64,000 nt of DNA. Source: [Eubacterium] infirmum (GTDB lineage Bacteria; Bacillota; Clostridia; Peptostreptococcales; Anaerovoracaceae). Under the pieces are notes generated by a model. That model was not told the DNA's origin. It did no database searches and worked only from the letters and a program-made list of their open reading frames with translations. Where the stretch lies: NCBI GenBank assembly GCA_900450455.1, contig UGGN01000001.1, forward strand, positions 1,116,001 to 1,180,000, written 5' to 3'. This document shows positions 28,146 to 37,618 of this stretch, piece after piece. Both the position numbers and the translations under genes were made by a program. The stretch's first letter is position 1; every line of letters starts with the position of its first letter.

Positions 28146-29072
28146 ATGAAGAAATCGATAAGGAAACTGCTAAGGGACAACTTAATATGGATATGTATTT
28201 TAGGGGTCGGATTATTATTTGCGGGACAGCTTATTTCAAGTTTCACAGGTCCGTTTCCTCTTCCGAATTATTTCAATAATAATTTCAAATTCACATTTAA
28301 TATATACGCTAATTTTTGGGGAATTTGGATTGCATTTATATTGTTTTGTATAATTTTTAAAGAAAATAATAAAGTGATTTTAAACTCTGTTAAATATAAC
28401 ATGACTTGCAATAATTTTAAAATGTTGATGTTAGGTTTTTTGATTGGCTTTGTATTGAATGGATTTTGTGCAGCAGTTGCAATTTTACACGGTGATATTA
28501 AGCTTACTTTTTACAAGTTTGAAATAGGTAACCTAATTCTATTATTTATTGCAGTTTTCATTCAGTCTTCGAGCGAAGAATTAATCTTTAGAGGATTTGT
28601 TTATCAAAGATTGAAAAATAGATATATCAATATTAAATTTGCAATAATAGTAAATTCAATATTGTTTGCAGTACTTCACTTAGGAAATAATGGAATATCA
28701 GCTGCCGGATTTATAGATATACTACTTTCCGGTGTGTTTTTTAGTTTGATGTTTTGTGCATTTGACAGCATTTGGCTTGTTATGGCATGTCATACAACAT
28801 GGAACTTTACACAAAACATTCTATTAGGGCTACCAAATAGTGGAACCGTATCTAAATATTCCATTTTTATAATGGATGTAAATTCCGCGACAAGCAGTTT
28901 TGCCTTTGATAAAAACTTTGGCTTGGAAGGGGCAGCACTCTCAATAACACTAATGTTTATAGGGTGTATGATAATGTATATTTATTGCAAAAAATACAAT
29001 AAGTTTGTCTTTAGAATGAGTAATTACAGTGACGGCAATAAGCGAAATTTTAGAATTAAATATGACAGATAA
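28146..29072 (+). CDS. CPBP-family intramembrane protease (CAAX/Abi)
   Basis: 308 residues with about eight membrane helices. The three CPBP motifs are in order: SSEELIFRGFVYQRL (EExxxR), FAVLHLGNNG (FxxxH) and CHTTWNFTQN (HxxxN). In bacteria these glutamic-type intramembrane proteases often protect against self-made bacteriocins or process membrane peptides. The gene directly follows a small membrane protein and belongs to the AT-rich accessory island. Confidence 0.9.
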   Translation: MKKSIRKLLRDNLIWICILGVGLLFAGQLISSFTGPFPLPNYFNNNFKFTFNIYANFWGIWIAFILFCIIFKENNKVILNSVKYNMTCNNFKMLMLGFLIGFVLNGFCAAVAILHGDIKLTFYKFEIGNLILLFIAVFIQSSSEELIFRGFVYQRLKNRYINIKFAIIVNSILFAVLHLGNNGISAAGFIDILLSGVFFSLMFCAFDSIWLVMACHTTWNFTQNILLGLPNSGTVSKYSIFIMDVNSATSSFAFDKNFGLEGAALSITLMFIGCMIMYIYCKKYNKFVFRMSNYSDGNKRNFRIKYDR

Positions 29073-29147
29073 CAAATTCTAAACAAAATTGCTCAGAATT
29101 TATCGAGTTTAAATAGTGAATGATAAATTGAGTTGTGAGGATGTTAT

Positions 29148-29453
29148 ATGAATGCTGAACTATTTATAACAAAAGCTGCGTTGCAGATAAAAAAAGGCGA
29201 TATGGATAATGCAGCCTGCAGCATGAAAAAAGCTATTGAAATCGGAGATGACATTGTTGCAGTCGCACAAGCCCGTTGCTTTCTCGGAGAATATTATTTT
29301 TTGAAACAAGAATATATTTTAGCAAAGGAAAATTTAGAGTGGATTTATGAGAGACAAGAGGAGTTTGAAAGTGATTTTGACGATTTATTAAACGAAGAAT
29401 TTGATATAGCAAATATTTTGCTTGATATGATTGAAAAATTTTCTTTGATTTAG
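29148..29453 (+). CDS. hypothetical TPR-like protein, 101 residues
   Basis: Short helical protein whose sequence (AALQIKKGDMDNAACSMKKA, then ARCFLGEYYFLKQEYILAKE) reads as two tetratricopeptide-like hairpins. No membrane segment. The following gene begins 14 bases after its stop. Function unknown; a partner or immunity role in this island is only a guess. Confidence 0.6.
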   Translation: MNAELFITKAALQIKKGDMDNAACSMKKAIEIGDDIVAVAQARCFLGEYYFLKQEYILAKENLEWIYERQEEFESDFDDLLNEEFDIANILLDMIEKFSLI

Positions 29454-29467
29454 AGGAAGGAGCATAA

Positions 29468-29827
29468 ATGAGTTATACAATATCTTTATACTCTGTTAGA
29501 ACAAAGCAGAGAGAACAGGAGTCTGCACAACCGGACTTCTTCGAAAATGAGGAAAATCTTGAGAAATTCACGATGGCACAGCAGTCGGCACTGGAAAACC
29601 GCTTGTTGAAATATCAGTATAAGCCGGTAGGGAATAACAGCGACGGGAAAATATTTGAACATGCCGGTTTTGGAGAAGCATTTTTGACGGACAGAGCTCT
29701 ATATTTTTCGACTTCTTATGACTTTGATTGTATTTTTGAAGTGGGAATGACGGCATCTGAATTTACGGATACCGGTGAGTTTGCAAAATATGATGTTCAG
29801 GCAGGAGGATGGGAAGAGATAGACTAA
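29468..29827 (+). CDS. hypothetical protein, 119 residues (immunity-like)
   Basis: Soluble acidic protein starting MSYTISLYSVRTKQREQES, ending in a Trp-rich acidic tail (AGGWEEID). AGGAAGGAG precedes the ATG. The start resembles small proteins I associate with toxin-immunity loci, but I cannot name a family. It closes the run of small genes from 26.2 kb. Confidence 0.55.
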   Translation: MSYTISLYSVRTKQREQESAQPDFFENEENLEKFTMAQQSALENRLLKYQYKPVGNNSDGKIFEHAGFGEAFLTDRALYFSTSYDFDCIFEVGMTASEFTDTGEFAKYDVQAGGWEEID

Positions 29828-29918
29828 TGTAGTTAGGGAATTAAACCCTAAAATCAGGCAAAAGATTTATTTAATAAAAAGCTTAGAATAATGTTTACGG
29901 AGGATAACTACAACTACA

Positions 29919-30587
29919 ATGAAAAATAAAGAATTTATACCAGTGATTTCAATAATAGTAATTGTACTAGTACTTTTAGGAATGGCTTTTCTATTGATAC
30001 ATAAATCTGTTTCATCAAAGCAGGAGTTCGTCTCATCACCTGATACCATAGAAGTGTACATAAATGAGGGGAATCGGGATATAATAGTTGAGCCATCAGA
30101 TGATAATATGGTACACATAACATACTACGGGAATGGAAAGAGTGATGCACCTAGGGATGAGCTAGGTCAAGTAGTTTATAAAAGCAAGCAAAAAAGCTCA
30201 ATCTTTGGCTTTTTATTTAACACCTCATCAAAGAAGACCGTCGTAAAGGTACCCAAAAATATATTAGTACTTAATGTTTTAAACGATAATGGCGATAGCA
30301 CCATCAAATCAATAAACAATGAAGATTTAGCAATAACAGTGCATAGCGAAAATGGTGATGTGTCTATTGAAGATGTCAAAGTCTATTTAGCTGAAACATA
30401 CCTGGATAATGGAGATGTTTCAATTAAGGCGGATTTACGCAGTCTAATAGCTAAATCAAAAAACGGAGACATACATGCTAAGCTAAAAGGTGAAGAGTCG
30501 GATTATTCTAGGGAGTTTAAGGAAGATAAAAAATACTACAACGTAAGGTCTGAAAATGGAGATGCAAAAGTCGATTTCTATAAATAG
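29919..30587 (+). CDS. DUF4097-like beta-strand-repeat membrane protein
   Basis: 222 residues: N-terminal membrane helix (FIPVISIIVIVLVLLGMAFL), then an external beta-rich region with repeated N-G-D turns (LNDNGDSTIKSI, HSENGDVSIEDV, LDNGDVSIKAD, SKNGDIHAKL, SENGDAKVDF). That pattern is the DUF4097 right-handed beta-repeat fold, often linked to envelope-stress or anti-sigma functions. No partner regulator is next to it. GGAGG lies before the start. Confidence 0.75.
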   Translation: MKNKEFIPVISIIVIVLVLLGMAFLLIHKSVSSKQEFVSSPDTIEVYINEGNRDIIVEPSDDNMVHITYYGNGKSDAPRDELGQVVYKSKQKSSIFGFLFNTSSKKTVVKVPKNILVLNVLNDNGDSTIKSINNEDLAITVHSENGDVSIEDVKVYLAETYLDNGDVSIKADLRSLIAKSKNGDIHAKLKGEESDYSREFKEDKKYYNVRSENGDAKVDFYK

Positions 30588-30634
30588 TTTTGAAGAGTAA
30601 AAAATGCAAAGTATATTATTAAGAAGGAGCAAAT

Positions 30635-31096
30635 ATGAAGCCATTAATTGTATATTATTCATATTCAGGAATAACAAGAAGATTAGCAGAAGATATTGCA
30701 CTTATTACAGATGGAAATTTGAGAGAACTCAAACCTCAGAAACCTTATTCTTTTTCATATAATACAGCAGTAAAAGAAGCGAGAGCTGAAATTGAAAAAG
30801 GATATTGTCCTCCTCTGCTTCAGGGAGCTGAACCAATAGAGGATACAGATGTGATTTTTGTAGGCTCTCCTAATTGGCTCAAAACTTTTGCCCCACCGGT
30901 TTTATCGTTCTTAAGGTCAGTCGATTTAAGCGGCAAGACAATCATTCCTTTTTGTACGCATGGTGGAGGTGGCTTCGGCAGAATGATTGAAGATTACAAA
31001 AGGGAATGCAAAAATTCTATTATAAAAGATGGAATAGCATTAAGGGGAGATTATAGTTTTGATGAACTCGAAAAATGGTTTGAGAATAATATGTAA
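30635..31096 (+). CDS. flavodoxin
   Basis: 153-residue FMN protein. The phosphate-binding loop VYYSYSGITRRLAEDIA is at the extreme N-terminus, the aromatic FMN-contact loop VGSPNWLKTFAPP in the middle, and the TIIPFCTHGGGGFG block follows, as in single-domain flavodoxins of Clostridia. Role: low-potential electron carrier or flavodoxin-type reductase. AAGGAG precedes the ATG. It lies upstream of the P-type ATPase with a 63-base gap. Confidence 0.9.
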   Translation: MKPLIVYYSYSGITRRLAEDIALITDGNLRELKPQKPYSFSYNTAVKEARAEIEKGYCPPLLQGAEPIEDTDVIFVGSPNWLKTFAPPVLSFLRSVDLSGKTIIPFCTHGGGGFGRMIEDYKRECKNSIIKDGIALRGDYSFDELEKWFENNM

Positions 31097-31159
31097 AATC
31101 AATTCAAAAATTAAGCGAATAATTCTCACAGAGAAAGCATAAGGAGGGTGCAGGGCGTT

Positions 31160-33691
31160 ATGAAAGAATTTTGGACATATAAAATAAAAGATATGCTAAA
31201 AGAACTAAATACCGATGAAAATGGTTTATCTAGCCAAGAAGCAGAGGAAAGAACAGATAAATATGGACAAAACATTTTAGAAGAGAGGAAGTCTTCTTCA
31301 AAAATAGAGATGTTTATAAATCAATTTAAAAGTCCTATAATTATTATACTGATTTTTGCAGCTGTTTTATCCATTTTCTTAAAAGACTACTCTGATGGTA
31401 TTATTATACTAATCATTATTATGATTTCTGCAGTTTTGAGCTATAGCCATGAGAGTAAGGCAAATAACGCTGTAAAAAAGCTTCTTTCATCTGTAAGTGT
31501 AAAATCCTCTGTTTTAAGAGATGGAAAGTTTGAGGAAATAGATAATGTGATGCTGACAGTAGGTGATATCATAAATGTGAAGACAGGAGATATGATACCT
31601 GCGGATTGTTTACTTATCGAAGAAAATTCTCTTTTAATGGATGAATCCAGTCTAACCGGTGAAACTTTTCCGGTAGAAAAAAGCCCTCAAAGAATACCCG
31701 TTGATACAGCACTTTCTAATAGAAGAAATTCGCTTTGGATGGGGACTCATGTTATAAGTGGGTCAGGTAAGGCAGTGATAGTAAATCTTGCTAAGGACTC
31801 GGAGTTTGGAAAAATCACTGCATCTTTAGATGAGAAAGATGTAGATACAGATTTCGAAAAAGGTATAAAAGACTTCGGTAATTTAATATTACATGTTACT
31901 ACTTTATTGATTGGGTTAATATTTGTATTTAATATCTTTTTGAACAAACCGTTTCTAGAATCATTTATGTTTGCCTTGGCTCTCTCGGTAGGATTAACAC
32001 CCCAAATGCTTCCGGCGATTATAAGTGTAAATCTATCGCAAGGTGCAAAGAGAATGTCTGAACAGGGTGTTATAGTAAAGAAATTAAATGCTATAGAAAA
32101 CTTTGGATCAATGACAGTGATGTGTTCTGATAAAACAGGGACTATAACTCAAGGGAAGGTAAAACTTGATGGGGCATTAGATTGTAATGGAAATAAATCA
32201 GATAATATATATAGACTTGCTGCTATAAATTCATACTTCCAAGAAGGATATGCTAATCCTATTGACAGCGCTATTTTGGATACCCGCACAGATGATTTTT
32301 CCAATTACGAAAAACTATCTGAGATACCATATTCTTTTGAAACAAAACTTTTAAGCGTTATAGTAAGAACGGACCGGAATTCTTCATTAAGAAATATAAT
32401 GGTTACAAAAGGTGCTTTAACTAATGTATTAGATGTATGCAAGACCTACGAAAACTCAGATAACAGCGTTGGAAATATTGAGGATGTTAAATCTCAAATA
32501 CTGGATATGTTTGATAAGTATTCAAGTCAAGGCTATAGGGTTTTAGGAATTGCTTATAAATTGGTAGAAGATGGCATAGATGTCAAAAGTCAAAAGGCTG
32601 AAGATATGATTTTTTCGGGTCTATTGCTGTTTATAGATCCGTTAAAAGATGATATAAAAGATGTTGTTGCTGAGATGAATAGATTAGGTGTATCTCTAAA
32701 AATGATTACAGGCGATAATCATCTCATTGCTAAGAATATAGGTGCTCAGATAGGACTTAATCCGGAAAAAATTTTATTGGGCGATGAACTGGATTCATAT
32801 TCATTGAGCCAGCTGAATAAGAAAGTTTTAGATATAGATATTTTTGCCGAAATAAGTCCTAATCAAAAAGAAAAAATAATTATGGCCTATAAGCAGGCAG
32901 GTGAAATAGTGGGATATATGGGAGATGGAATCAACGATTCCCCTGCTATAAAGCAAGCTGATGTCGGAGTATCGGTAAATACCGCAGCAGACACTGCTAA
33001 AGATGCTGCATCAATAGTACTTTTACAGAACAGTTTAAAGGTATTGATATCAGGTATAAACGAAGGTAGAAGAACTTTTATTAACACTCTGAAATACATA
33101 TTTATAGCTACAAGTGCAAACTTCGGCAATATGTTTTCAATGGCAGGAGCAAGTCTATTCTTGAATTTCTTGCCTTTACTACCGAAGCAAATTCTTTTGA
33201 CAAACCTGATGACAGACTTTCCGTCACTACAAATTGCCTCGGATTCAGTTGATGAAGATTGGCTAAAGCGTCCTGTAAAATGGGACATGAAGTTTATAAA
33301 AAAATTTATGGTTTTATTTGGGATTATTTCTTCTGTATTTGACTATTTAACTTTTGCAGTATTACTATTTGTTTTTAAAGCTAATGAAGGATTATTTCAT
33401 ACCGGATGGATGCTGGAGTCAATAATTTCTGCTATGGTTGTAATGATAATAGTTAGAACAGCAAGACCGGTCTTTGTAAGCAGACCAAGCAATAAATTAC
33501 TGATTGCCATAATATGCGTAGCCGCGGCTTTGCTAGCGATTATATATAGTCCAATAAATATGTATTTAGGATTGATTAAGCTTCCTATTAAGGTGCTACT
33601 AGCTTTGCTTGGAGTTTCATCAATATATGCATTAACTGCCGAGATATTAAAAAAGAGTTTCTATAAACATAATTCATTTTCCGGTATATAA
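31160..33691 (+). CDS. mgtA: magnesium-translocating P-type ATPase (MgtA/MgtB type)
   Basis: 843 residues. P-type hallmarks are in order: actuator loop SLTGETFPVE, phosphorylation site CSDKTGTITQG, nucleotide-domain MITGDNHLIAKNIG and the hinge MGDGINDSPAIKQADVGVSV. The preceding membrane segment LSVGLTPQMLPAIISVNLSQG and NAIENFGSM are the wording of the MgtA/MgtB class IIIB rather than the calcium pumps, hence Mg2+ import. The ATG at 31160 follows AAGGAGGG; a GTG at 31148 would overlap that site. No M-box or other leader is visible in the short gap before it. Confidence 0.88.
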   Translation: MKEFWTYKIKDMLKELNTDENGLSSQEAEERTDKYGQNILEERKSSSKIEMFINQFKSPIIIILIFAAVLSIFLKDYSDGIIILIIIMISAVLSYSHESKANNAVKKLLSSVSVKSSVLRDGKFEEIDNVMLTVGDIINVKTGDMIPADCLLIEENSLLMDESSLTGETFPVEKSPQRIPVDTALSNRRNSLWMGTHVISGSGKAVIVNLAKDSEFGKITASLDEKDVDTDFEKGIKDFGNLILHVTTLLIGLIFVFNIFLNKPFLESFMFALALSVGLTPQMLPAIISVNLSQGAKRMSEQGVIVKKLNAIENFGSMTVMCSDKTGTITQGKVKLDGALDCNGNKSDNIYRLAAINSYFQEGYANPIDSAILDTRTDDFSNYEKLSEIPYSFETKLLSVIVRTDRNSSLRNIMVTKGALTNVLDVCKTYENSDNSVGNIEDVKSQILDMFDKYSSQGYRVLGIAYKLVEDGIDVKSQKAEDMIFSGLLLFIDPLKDDIKDVVAEMNRLGVSLKMITGDNHLIAKNIGAQIGLNPEKILLGDELDSYSLSQLNKKVLDIDIFAEISPNQKEKIIMAYKQAGEIVGYMGDGINDSPAIKQADVGVSVNTAADTAKDAASIVLLQNSLKVLISGINEGRRTFINTLKYIFIATSANFGNMFSMAGASLFLNFLPLLPKQILLTNLMTDFPSLQIASDSVDEDWLKRPVKWDMKFIKKFMVLFGIISSVFDYLTFAVLLFVFKANEGLFHTGWMLESIISAMVVMIIVRTARPVFVSRPSNKLLIAIICVAAALLAIIYSPINMYLGLIKLPIKVLLALLGVSSIYALTAEILKKSFYKHNSFSGI

Positions 33692-33753
33692 ATGGTGGGA
33701 AAGAACATTATTTTTGAGTATATTATACTAACATTAAAGCAGGAGTATGAGAT

Positions 33754-34191
33754 ATGACAATCAAAGAGTTTGCATTAGAGAAGAACGTGTTAGAGTCCAC
33801 AGTTAGGGGCTGGTGTGAGAAGAAGCTGATCAGAGGGATAAAGTTTGACGAGAAGACCGGTGAATACGATATTCCATCCAGCGCCAAAGTTCCGTACTAT
33901 AACAATAGGGCATATAAGGGTGACAAAATATACATCAGCATAGTAAGAGCAACGATGAAGGGATTTGACGTTTGTGCAGCCTTATATAAGATTCATGAAG
34001 ATGAGTTTCAGGGCTATATAAAGGATTTATTAGAAGCTGAGATAATTGCAGAGTATACTGCGAGGGATACAGGCGTTCTATATTACAGACAGACTCTTAA
34101 GAGCAGTGAGTTTGAGAAGTTGCCAATGAATAGAGTTAAAGCTTTTTTGAATGAGGCGAAGAAAATCGTCAGCATTAATCTAAGCAAGTAG
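33754..34191 (+). CDS. HTH (MerR-like) protein of unknown function
   Basis: 145 residues. The start MTIKEFALEKNVLESTVRGW is a MerR/excisionase-like winged-helix reading head, followed by a basic stretch and a C-terminal half with no recognisable domain. Putative DNA-binding protein. It stands alone between the Mg ATPase and the cobalamin riboswitch. Confidence 0.65.
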   Translation: MTIKEFALEKNVLESTVRGWCEKKLIRGIKFDEKTGEYDIPSSAKVPYYNNRAYKGDKIYISIVRATMKGFDVCAALYKIHEDEFQGYIKDLLEAEIIAEYTARDTGVLYYRQTLKSSEFEKLPMNRVKAFLNEAKKIVSINLSK

Positions 34192-34240
34192 CTATTAAAA
34201 ACACTAGAAAACAAACTATGTGTATTTTTTGCTTAAAATA

Positions 34241-34269
34241 TTGACATTTTATCACAGAAAATATAGAAT
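34241..34269 (+). promoter_or_regulatory. promoter of the first B12-regulated transcript
   Basis: TTGACA (34241-34246), a 17-base spacer and TAGAAT (34264-34269) give a strong promoter whose start (near 34276) lies just upstream of the cobalamin riboswitch. Confidence 0.75.
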
Positions 34270-34304
34270 CTATTAGGTTAGACAAGTTAATATTTGCAAT
34301 TTAT

Positions 34305-34470
34305 AATTATAGGCTAATTAAGAGGGGAAATCGGTGAAATTCCGGTACGGTCCCGCCACTGTGATGCCGATGTGTTTCAGTCATCTTTGTGAATTAACAT
34401 TGCTATATGTATACACTTATGATTGATTCGAGGCTAAGTCAGGTACTTCTTTGCGAGAATTGTTTTGACG
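34305..34470 (+). promoter_or_regulatory. cobalamin riboswitch 1
   Basis: The conserved core is easy to read: AAGAGGGGAAATCGGTGAAA, then TTCCGGTACGGTCCC, the B12 box GCCACTG at 34355-34361, and the distal GGCTAAGTCAGGTAC. A long variable arm lies between. It is followed by about 210 bases of leader before the 931-residue surface protein, and no other gene intervenes. The rest of the leader (34471-34670) has a weak hairpin (TATGTGATT with AATCATATA) but no clear T-run terminator, so the expression platform is not identified. Confidence 0.93.
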
Positions 34471-34681
34471 TGGTTATCGAAGCATTTCATATAAAAGTAT
34501 AAAAGTAGTAAACGGGTTGCTTATGTGATTCGTTATTTTTTGGTTTCTTACGGATAAATCATATATCGAAGATGGGGACAAGGCAAACAGCACCCGCACA
34601 TCAAATACGGTAATAATATTTTATATATTTACAATACACTAAGTTATTACAGATCGTTATAGTAAAGAAAGGAAGTATAAG

Positions 34682-37477
34682 ATGACAAACATGTCAGGAA
34701 AACACTGGGTTAAGAGAATCAGCGTGTTTTTGTTGGCTTTCGCAATGCTATTTACCGTGGTAGTTCCATCTGGCATGGGTAAGGTATATGCAGAGAGCGG
34801 ATCAAATGCACCAATTACTGTTAACCTGACAATTTCAAACAAAACAGCACTAAATGATCTCAAGGATGATTTTGGTAGTAATATCAAGGTGCCTAATACG
34901 GCAAAGAATGAGATTCTAAAAAAGCAGATTACTGTAAATTACGGTGAAAGCTTGCTGGATGCAATCAAGAGAGAGCTTGGTGCATCAAATATCGCATATG
35001 AGACCAGCGGAAACAAGGGTTTCAAAAGTATTGCGGGATTAAAGGAAAAGATAAATATCATATCTAACGTAACAAAGGGCGGGAAAAAAACAACTGATGA
35101 TTTCTCGGGATGGTATAATTTTCTAAACGGAGCAAACAAAAACCTGGGACTAGGTCAGATGAAGAACAAGGCTGAGCTTGCTTCAGGTGAAGTTGCTCTT
35201 AAGAACGGAGACAGCATAGATATAAAATACTCTGTTGATGGAGCTGACTTTGATAATGAGTATAAGCAGATTTTCACTGTTGACGGTTCAATCAAGAACT
35301 TAGAGCTGACAGTGGGTGAAACATATAATGTTCCACTGGATAAGCTGAAATATCAGCCGGAGAACTGGTCATCGGCAAAGAGTTTTGATGTATTCTTCTT
35401 CATGGTAAATAATGATAAAGTTGTAAAGGTTGATAACAAGAGTGACAGCGTTAAAATTACCGCTAAATCAGCAGGAAAGACAGAAATAAGAATTGAGACG
35501 CCAAACGAGATTGCTGACACGATGACAGTAACGGTAAAGGCTAAGTCAGAGGAGAAGCCTGAGCCAAGGATTTTAATCGACGGAACAGTTTGGGATATGA
35601 CCAAGGTTTTTGAGACAGAGAAACAGGGTCCTCACTCACTAAAGGTACAGGTTAAGAAGAACGGTCAGTATGTAGATGTTGATAAGAATAAGATTAAGTG
35701 GAACATCAGTAACGGTGCAACAAGCCGTGTATTCAATGGTGCATTTTGGATTACTGTAGATCAAGAAGCTACATTTACGGCAACTCTTGAGGAATTCCCT
35801 AACGAAAAGGTATCCTTCAGAGCAAAGATTAAGCCTGTTGCAATGACCGACTTTGATGTAAAACTCCCAACAACATATAAGATTAGTGCATGGAACAACC
35901 TTGCAGGAAGCTGGTCAAGCAAGACCGGTGGCAGCTACTATGTCGGTATCATAGAAGGTGAAGGAACAGACAACTACAAGATTCTTCCTAAGCCTGCGAA
36001 TGCTTCAAACACTGAGGTCACTTGGGAAGCCTTAACACCTGAAATCGCAACATATATGGAGCTGTTCAAGAACGGTATCATTCCTGTAAAAGCAGGGATA
36101 GCTAAGTTCAAGGTAACAAGCAAGGCAAACCCAAGCGTATCGAAGATTGTCGAAATTAAGCTTGAGTACAAGACTCCTATGAAGTCAGCGGCAGCTGAGG
36201 AAGAGGAAATCGTACTAAAGGTTGGAGAAACGAAGAATGTAAACTTCAATTTTGACCCGATTAAACCTTCAGAACAGAGATTCAATTGGACTTTTGATAA
36301 GACGGGAATAGTTGATAATGAAGAGGTTGTAGAGTCATCAGGAGTTACCGGTGCACTTCCAACATTCCTTCACAAACTGACAGGACTTCAGAAGGGAACT
36401 GTTACAGCTACTGCAACACCTTGGGATACAACAGGCGGAGCAAAGCCTATTAAGATTAAAATACACGTTCTTGGTACTATGACAATAAAGCCAAATAGAG
36501 AGCTCAACAAGGACAATCATGTTGAAATTGAAGGCGGAAAGTTAACATATACCAAGGGAGTTTCCGATAAGGCTACATACTATGTTAGCAATTCAGTCCT
36601 AAGCAGACTTCTAAATGTTAAGGTTGATGGTGCGGTTATTGACAAATCGAACTACGAGACTGAAGAGGGAAGCATAATTCTAAACCTTAAGAAGGATTAC
36701 CTAAACACACTTGCTCCCGGAAAACACACACTTGAGGTTGAAACAAAGGACGGTAAGGTCGAGACTGAGTTCACAATCAAAACGGGTCCTGTGACATATA
36801 AGGTAACCCACGAGTACAAATCAATAACTCCGGGCAAGGAACTACCTTACGAGGTTACAAGATTTACCCCGGCAACTGTTGAAAACCTTCCGGATCACCG
36901 ACATGTTGCAGTAGTGGATCCTTATCACAAAGAAATTGAAGTTAAAGGCGGTAAGTGGGTATTCAAGGGTTGGAACCCTCAGTCAGCAATTATAAACGGT
37001 GCAGATGTGCACTTTGTCGCAAGCTGGGAGTTCGTAGCTAAGCCTGTTCAACCTGTACAGCCTGCAGCAGCAGACTACTACTTCGAAAAAGGCGCAAACA
37101 TTGTTTGGAAAAACGGCGATAAGGATATTCTTCTCGTTGTTAAATCAAAGACAGACGATAGCCACACATTTGATAACTTCAAGAGTGTAGAGGTAGACGG
37201 AAAGAAGCTGGATGTAGCAAACTATGATGCAAGTCGCGGAAGCGTAAGAATAAGTCTAAAGGCAGCATACCTGAAGACACTAAAACCTGGAAAGCACACT
37301 CTAACAGTAAGATTCAGTAACGGTTCAGCAAGCACAAGCTTCACTGTAGCAGGTTCTGGTGCAGGTTCAGGTGCTGTTAACACAGGAGATGCTTCAGGAC
37401 TAGTTTACATGATTATGCTTTTAGCTTTCGCATCAACAATGATGACTGTACTAGTGCTCAGAAAGAGAGTTAAGTAA
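34682..37477 (+). CDS. cell-surface protein with transcobalamin-like DUF4430 domain, B12-riboswitch controlled
   Basis: 931 residues. Signal peptide 1-38; DUF4430 domain about 85-186 (GESLLDAIKREL, FSGWYNFLNG, LKNGDSIDIKYSVDG), the fold shared with the C-terminal domain of transcobalamin and intrinsic factor. Ig-like (Big_2-type) modules follow, then an X2-like module (about 610-695), a SHIRT-type domain (about 704-785, YKVTHEYKSITPGKELPYEV) and a second X2-like module (about 800-895). The C-terminal anchor is AVNTGD (NTGD 900-903), a hydrophobic helix and RKRVK, a non-canonical sortase signal. Proposed role: corrinoid capture at the wall, derived from riboswitch plus domain. Start supported by GAAAGGAAG. 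Confidence 0.85.
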   Translation: MTNMSGKHWVKRISVFLLAFAMLFTVVVPSGMGKVYAESGSNAPITVNLTISNKTALNDLKDDFGSNIKVPNTAKNEILKKQITVNYGESLLDAIKRELGASNIAYETSGNKGFKSIAGLKEKINIISNVTKGGKKTTDDFSGWYNFLNGANKNLGLGQMKNKAELASGEVALKNGDSIDIKYSVDGADFDNEYKQIFTVDGSIKNLELTVGETYNVPLDKLKYQPENWSSAKSFDVFFFMVNNDKVVKVDNKSDSVKITAKSAGKTEIRIETPNEIADTMTVTVKAKSEEKPEPRILIDGTVWDMTKVFETEKQGPHSLKVQVKKNGQYVDVDKNKIKWNISNGATSRVFNGAFWITVDQEATFTATLEEFPNEKVSFRAKIKPVAMTDFDVKLPTTYKISAWNNLAGSWSSKTGGSYYVGIIEGEGTDNYKILPKPANASNTEVTWEALTPEIATYMELFKNGIIPVKAGIAKFKVTSKANPSVSKIVEIKLEYKTPMKSAAAEEEEIVLKVGETKNVNFNFDPIKPSEQRFNWTFDKTGIVDNEEVVESSGVTGALPTFLHKLTGLQKGTVTATATPWDTTGGAKPIKIKIHVLGTMTIKPNRELNKDNHVEIEGGKLTYTKGVSDKATYYVSNSVLSRLLNVKVDGAVIDKSNYETEEGSIILNLKKDYLNTLAPGKHTLEVETKDGKVETEFTIKTGPVTYKVTHEYKSITPGKELPYEVTRFTPATVENLPDHRHVAVVDPYHKEIEVKGGKWVFKGWNPQSAIINGADVHFVASWEFVAKPVQPVQPAAADYYFEKGANIVWKNGDKDILLVVKSKTDDSHTFDNFKSVEVDGKKLDVANYDASRGSVRISLKAAYLKTLKPGKHTLTVRFSNGSASTSFTVAGSGAGSGAVNTGDASGLVYMIMLLAFASTMMTVLVLRKRVK

Positions 37478-37514
37478 GCAATCTATACTTTAAATATAAT
37501 AAAACAATGATTAG

Positions 37515-37545
37515 AGGAGATGGCTCAGGCTGTCTCCTTATTTTA
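37515..37545 (+). terminator. terminator after surface protein gene
   Basis: AGGAGA pairs with TCTCCT, with inner GGC/GCT pairing, followed by TTATTTTAATT. Confidence 0.75.
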
Positions 37546-37618
37546 ATTATGGAACTTTTAAAATGTATCCGATTTTGATATAATCACAATATAGTATGTT
37601 TATTTTAGGAGATATACC

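Noticed and set aside
20369-30600. Accessory island as a prophage
   Set aside because: No integrase, capsid, portal, terminase or lysis genes are present; the island holds IS elements and small genes only.
34305-34470. Classification of the 931-residue protein as a B12 biosynthesis enzyme because of the riboswitch
   Set aside because: It has a signal peptide, Ig-like modules and a wall anchor, and no catalytic domain of corrin synthesis.
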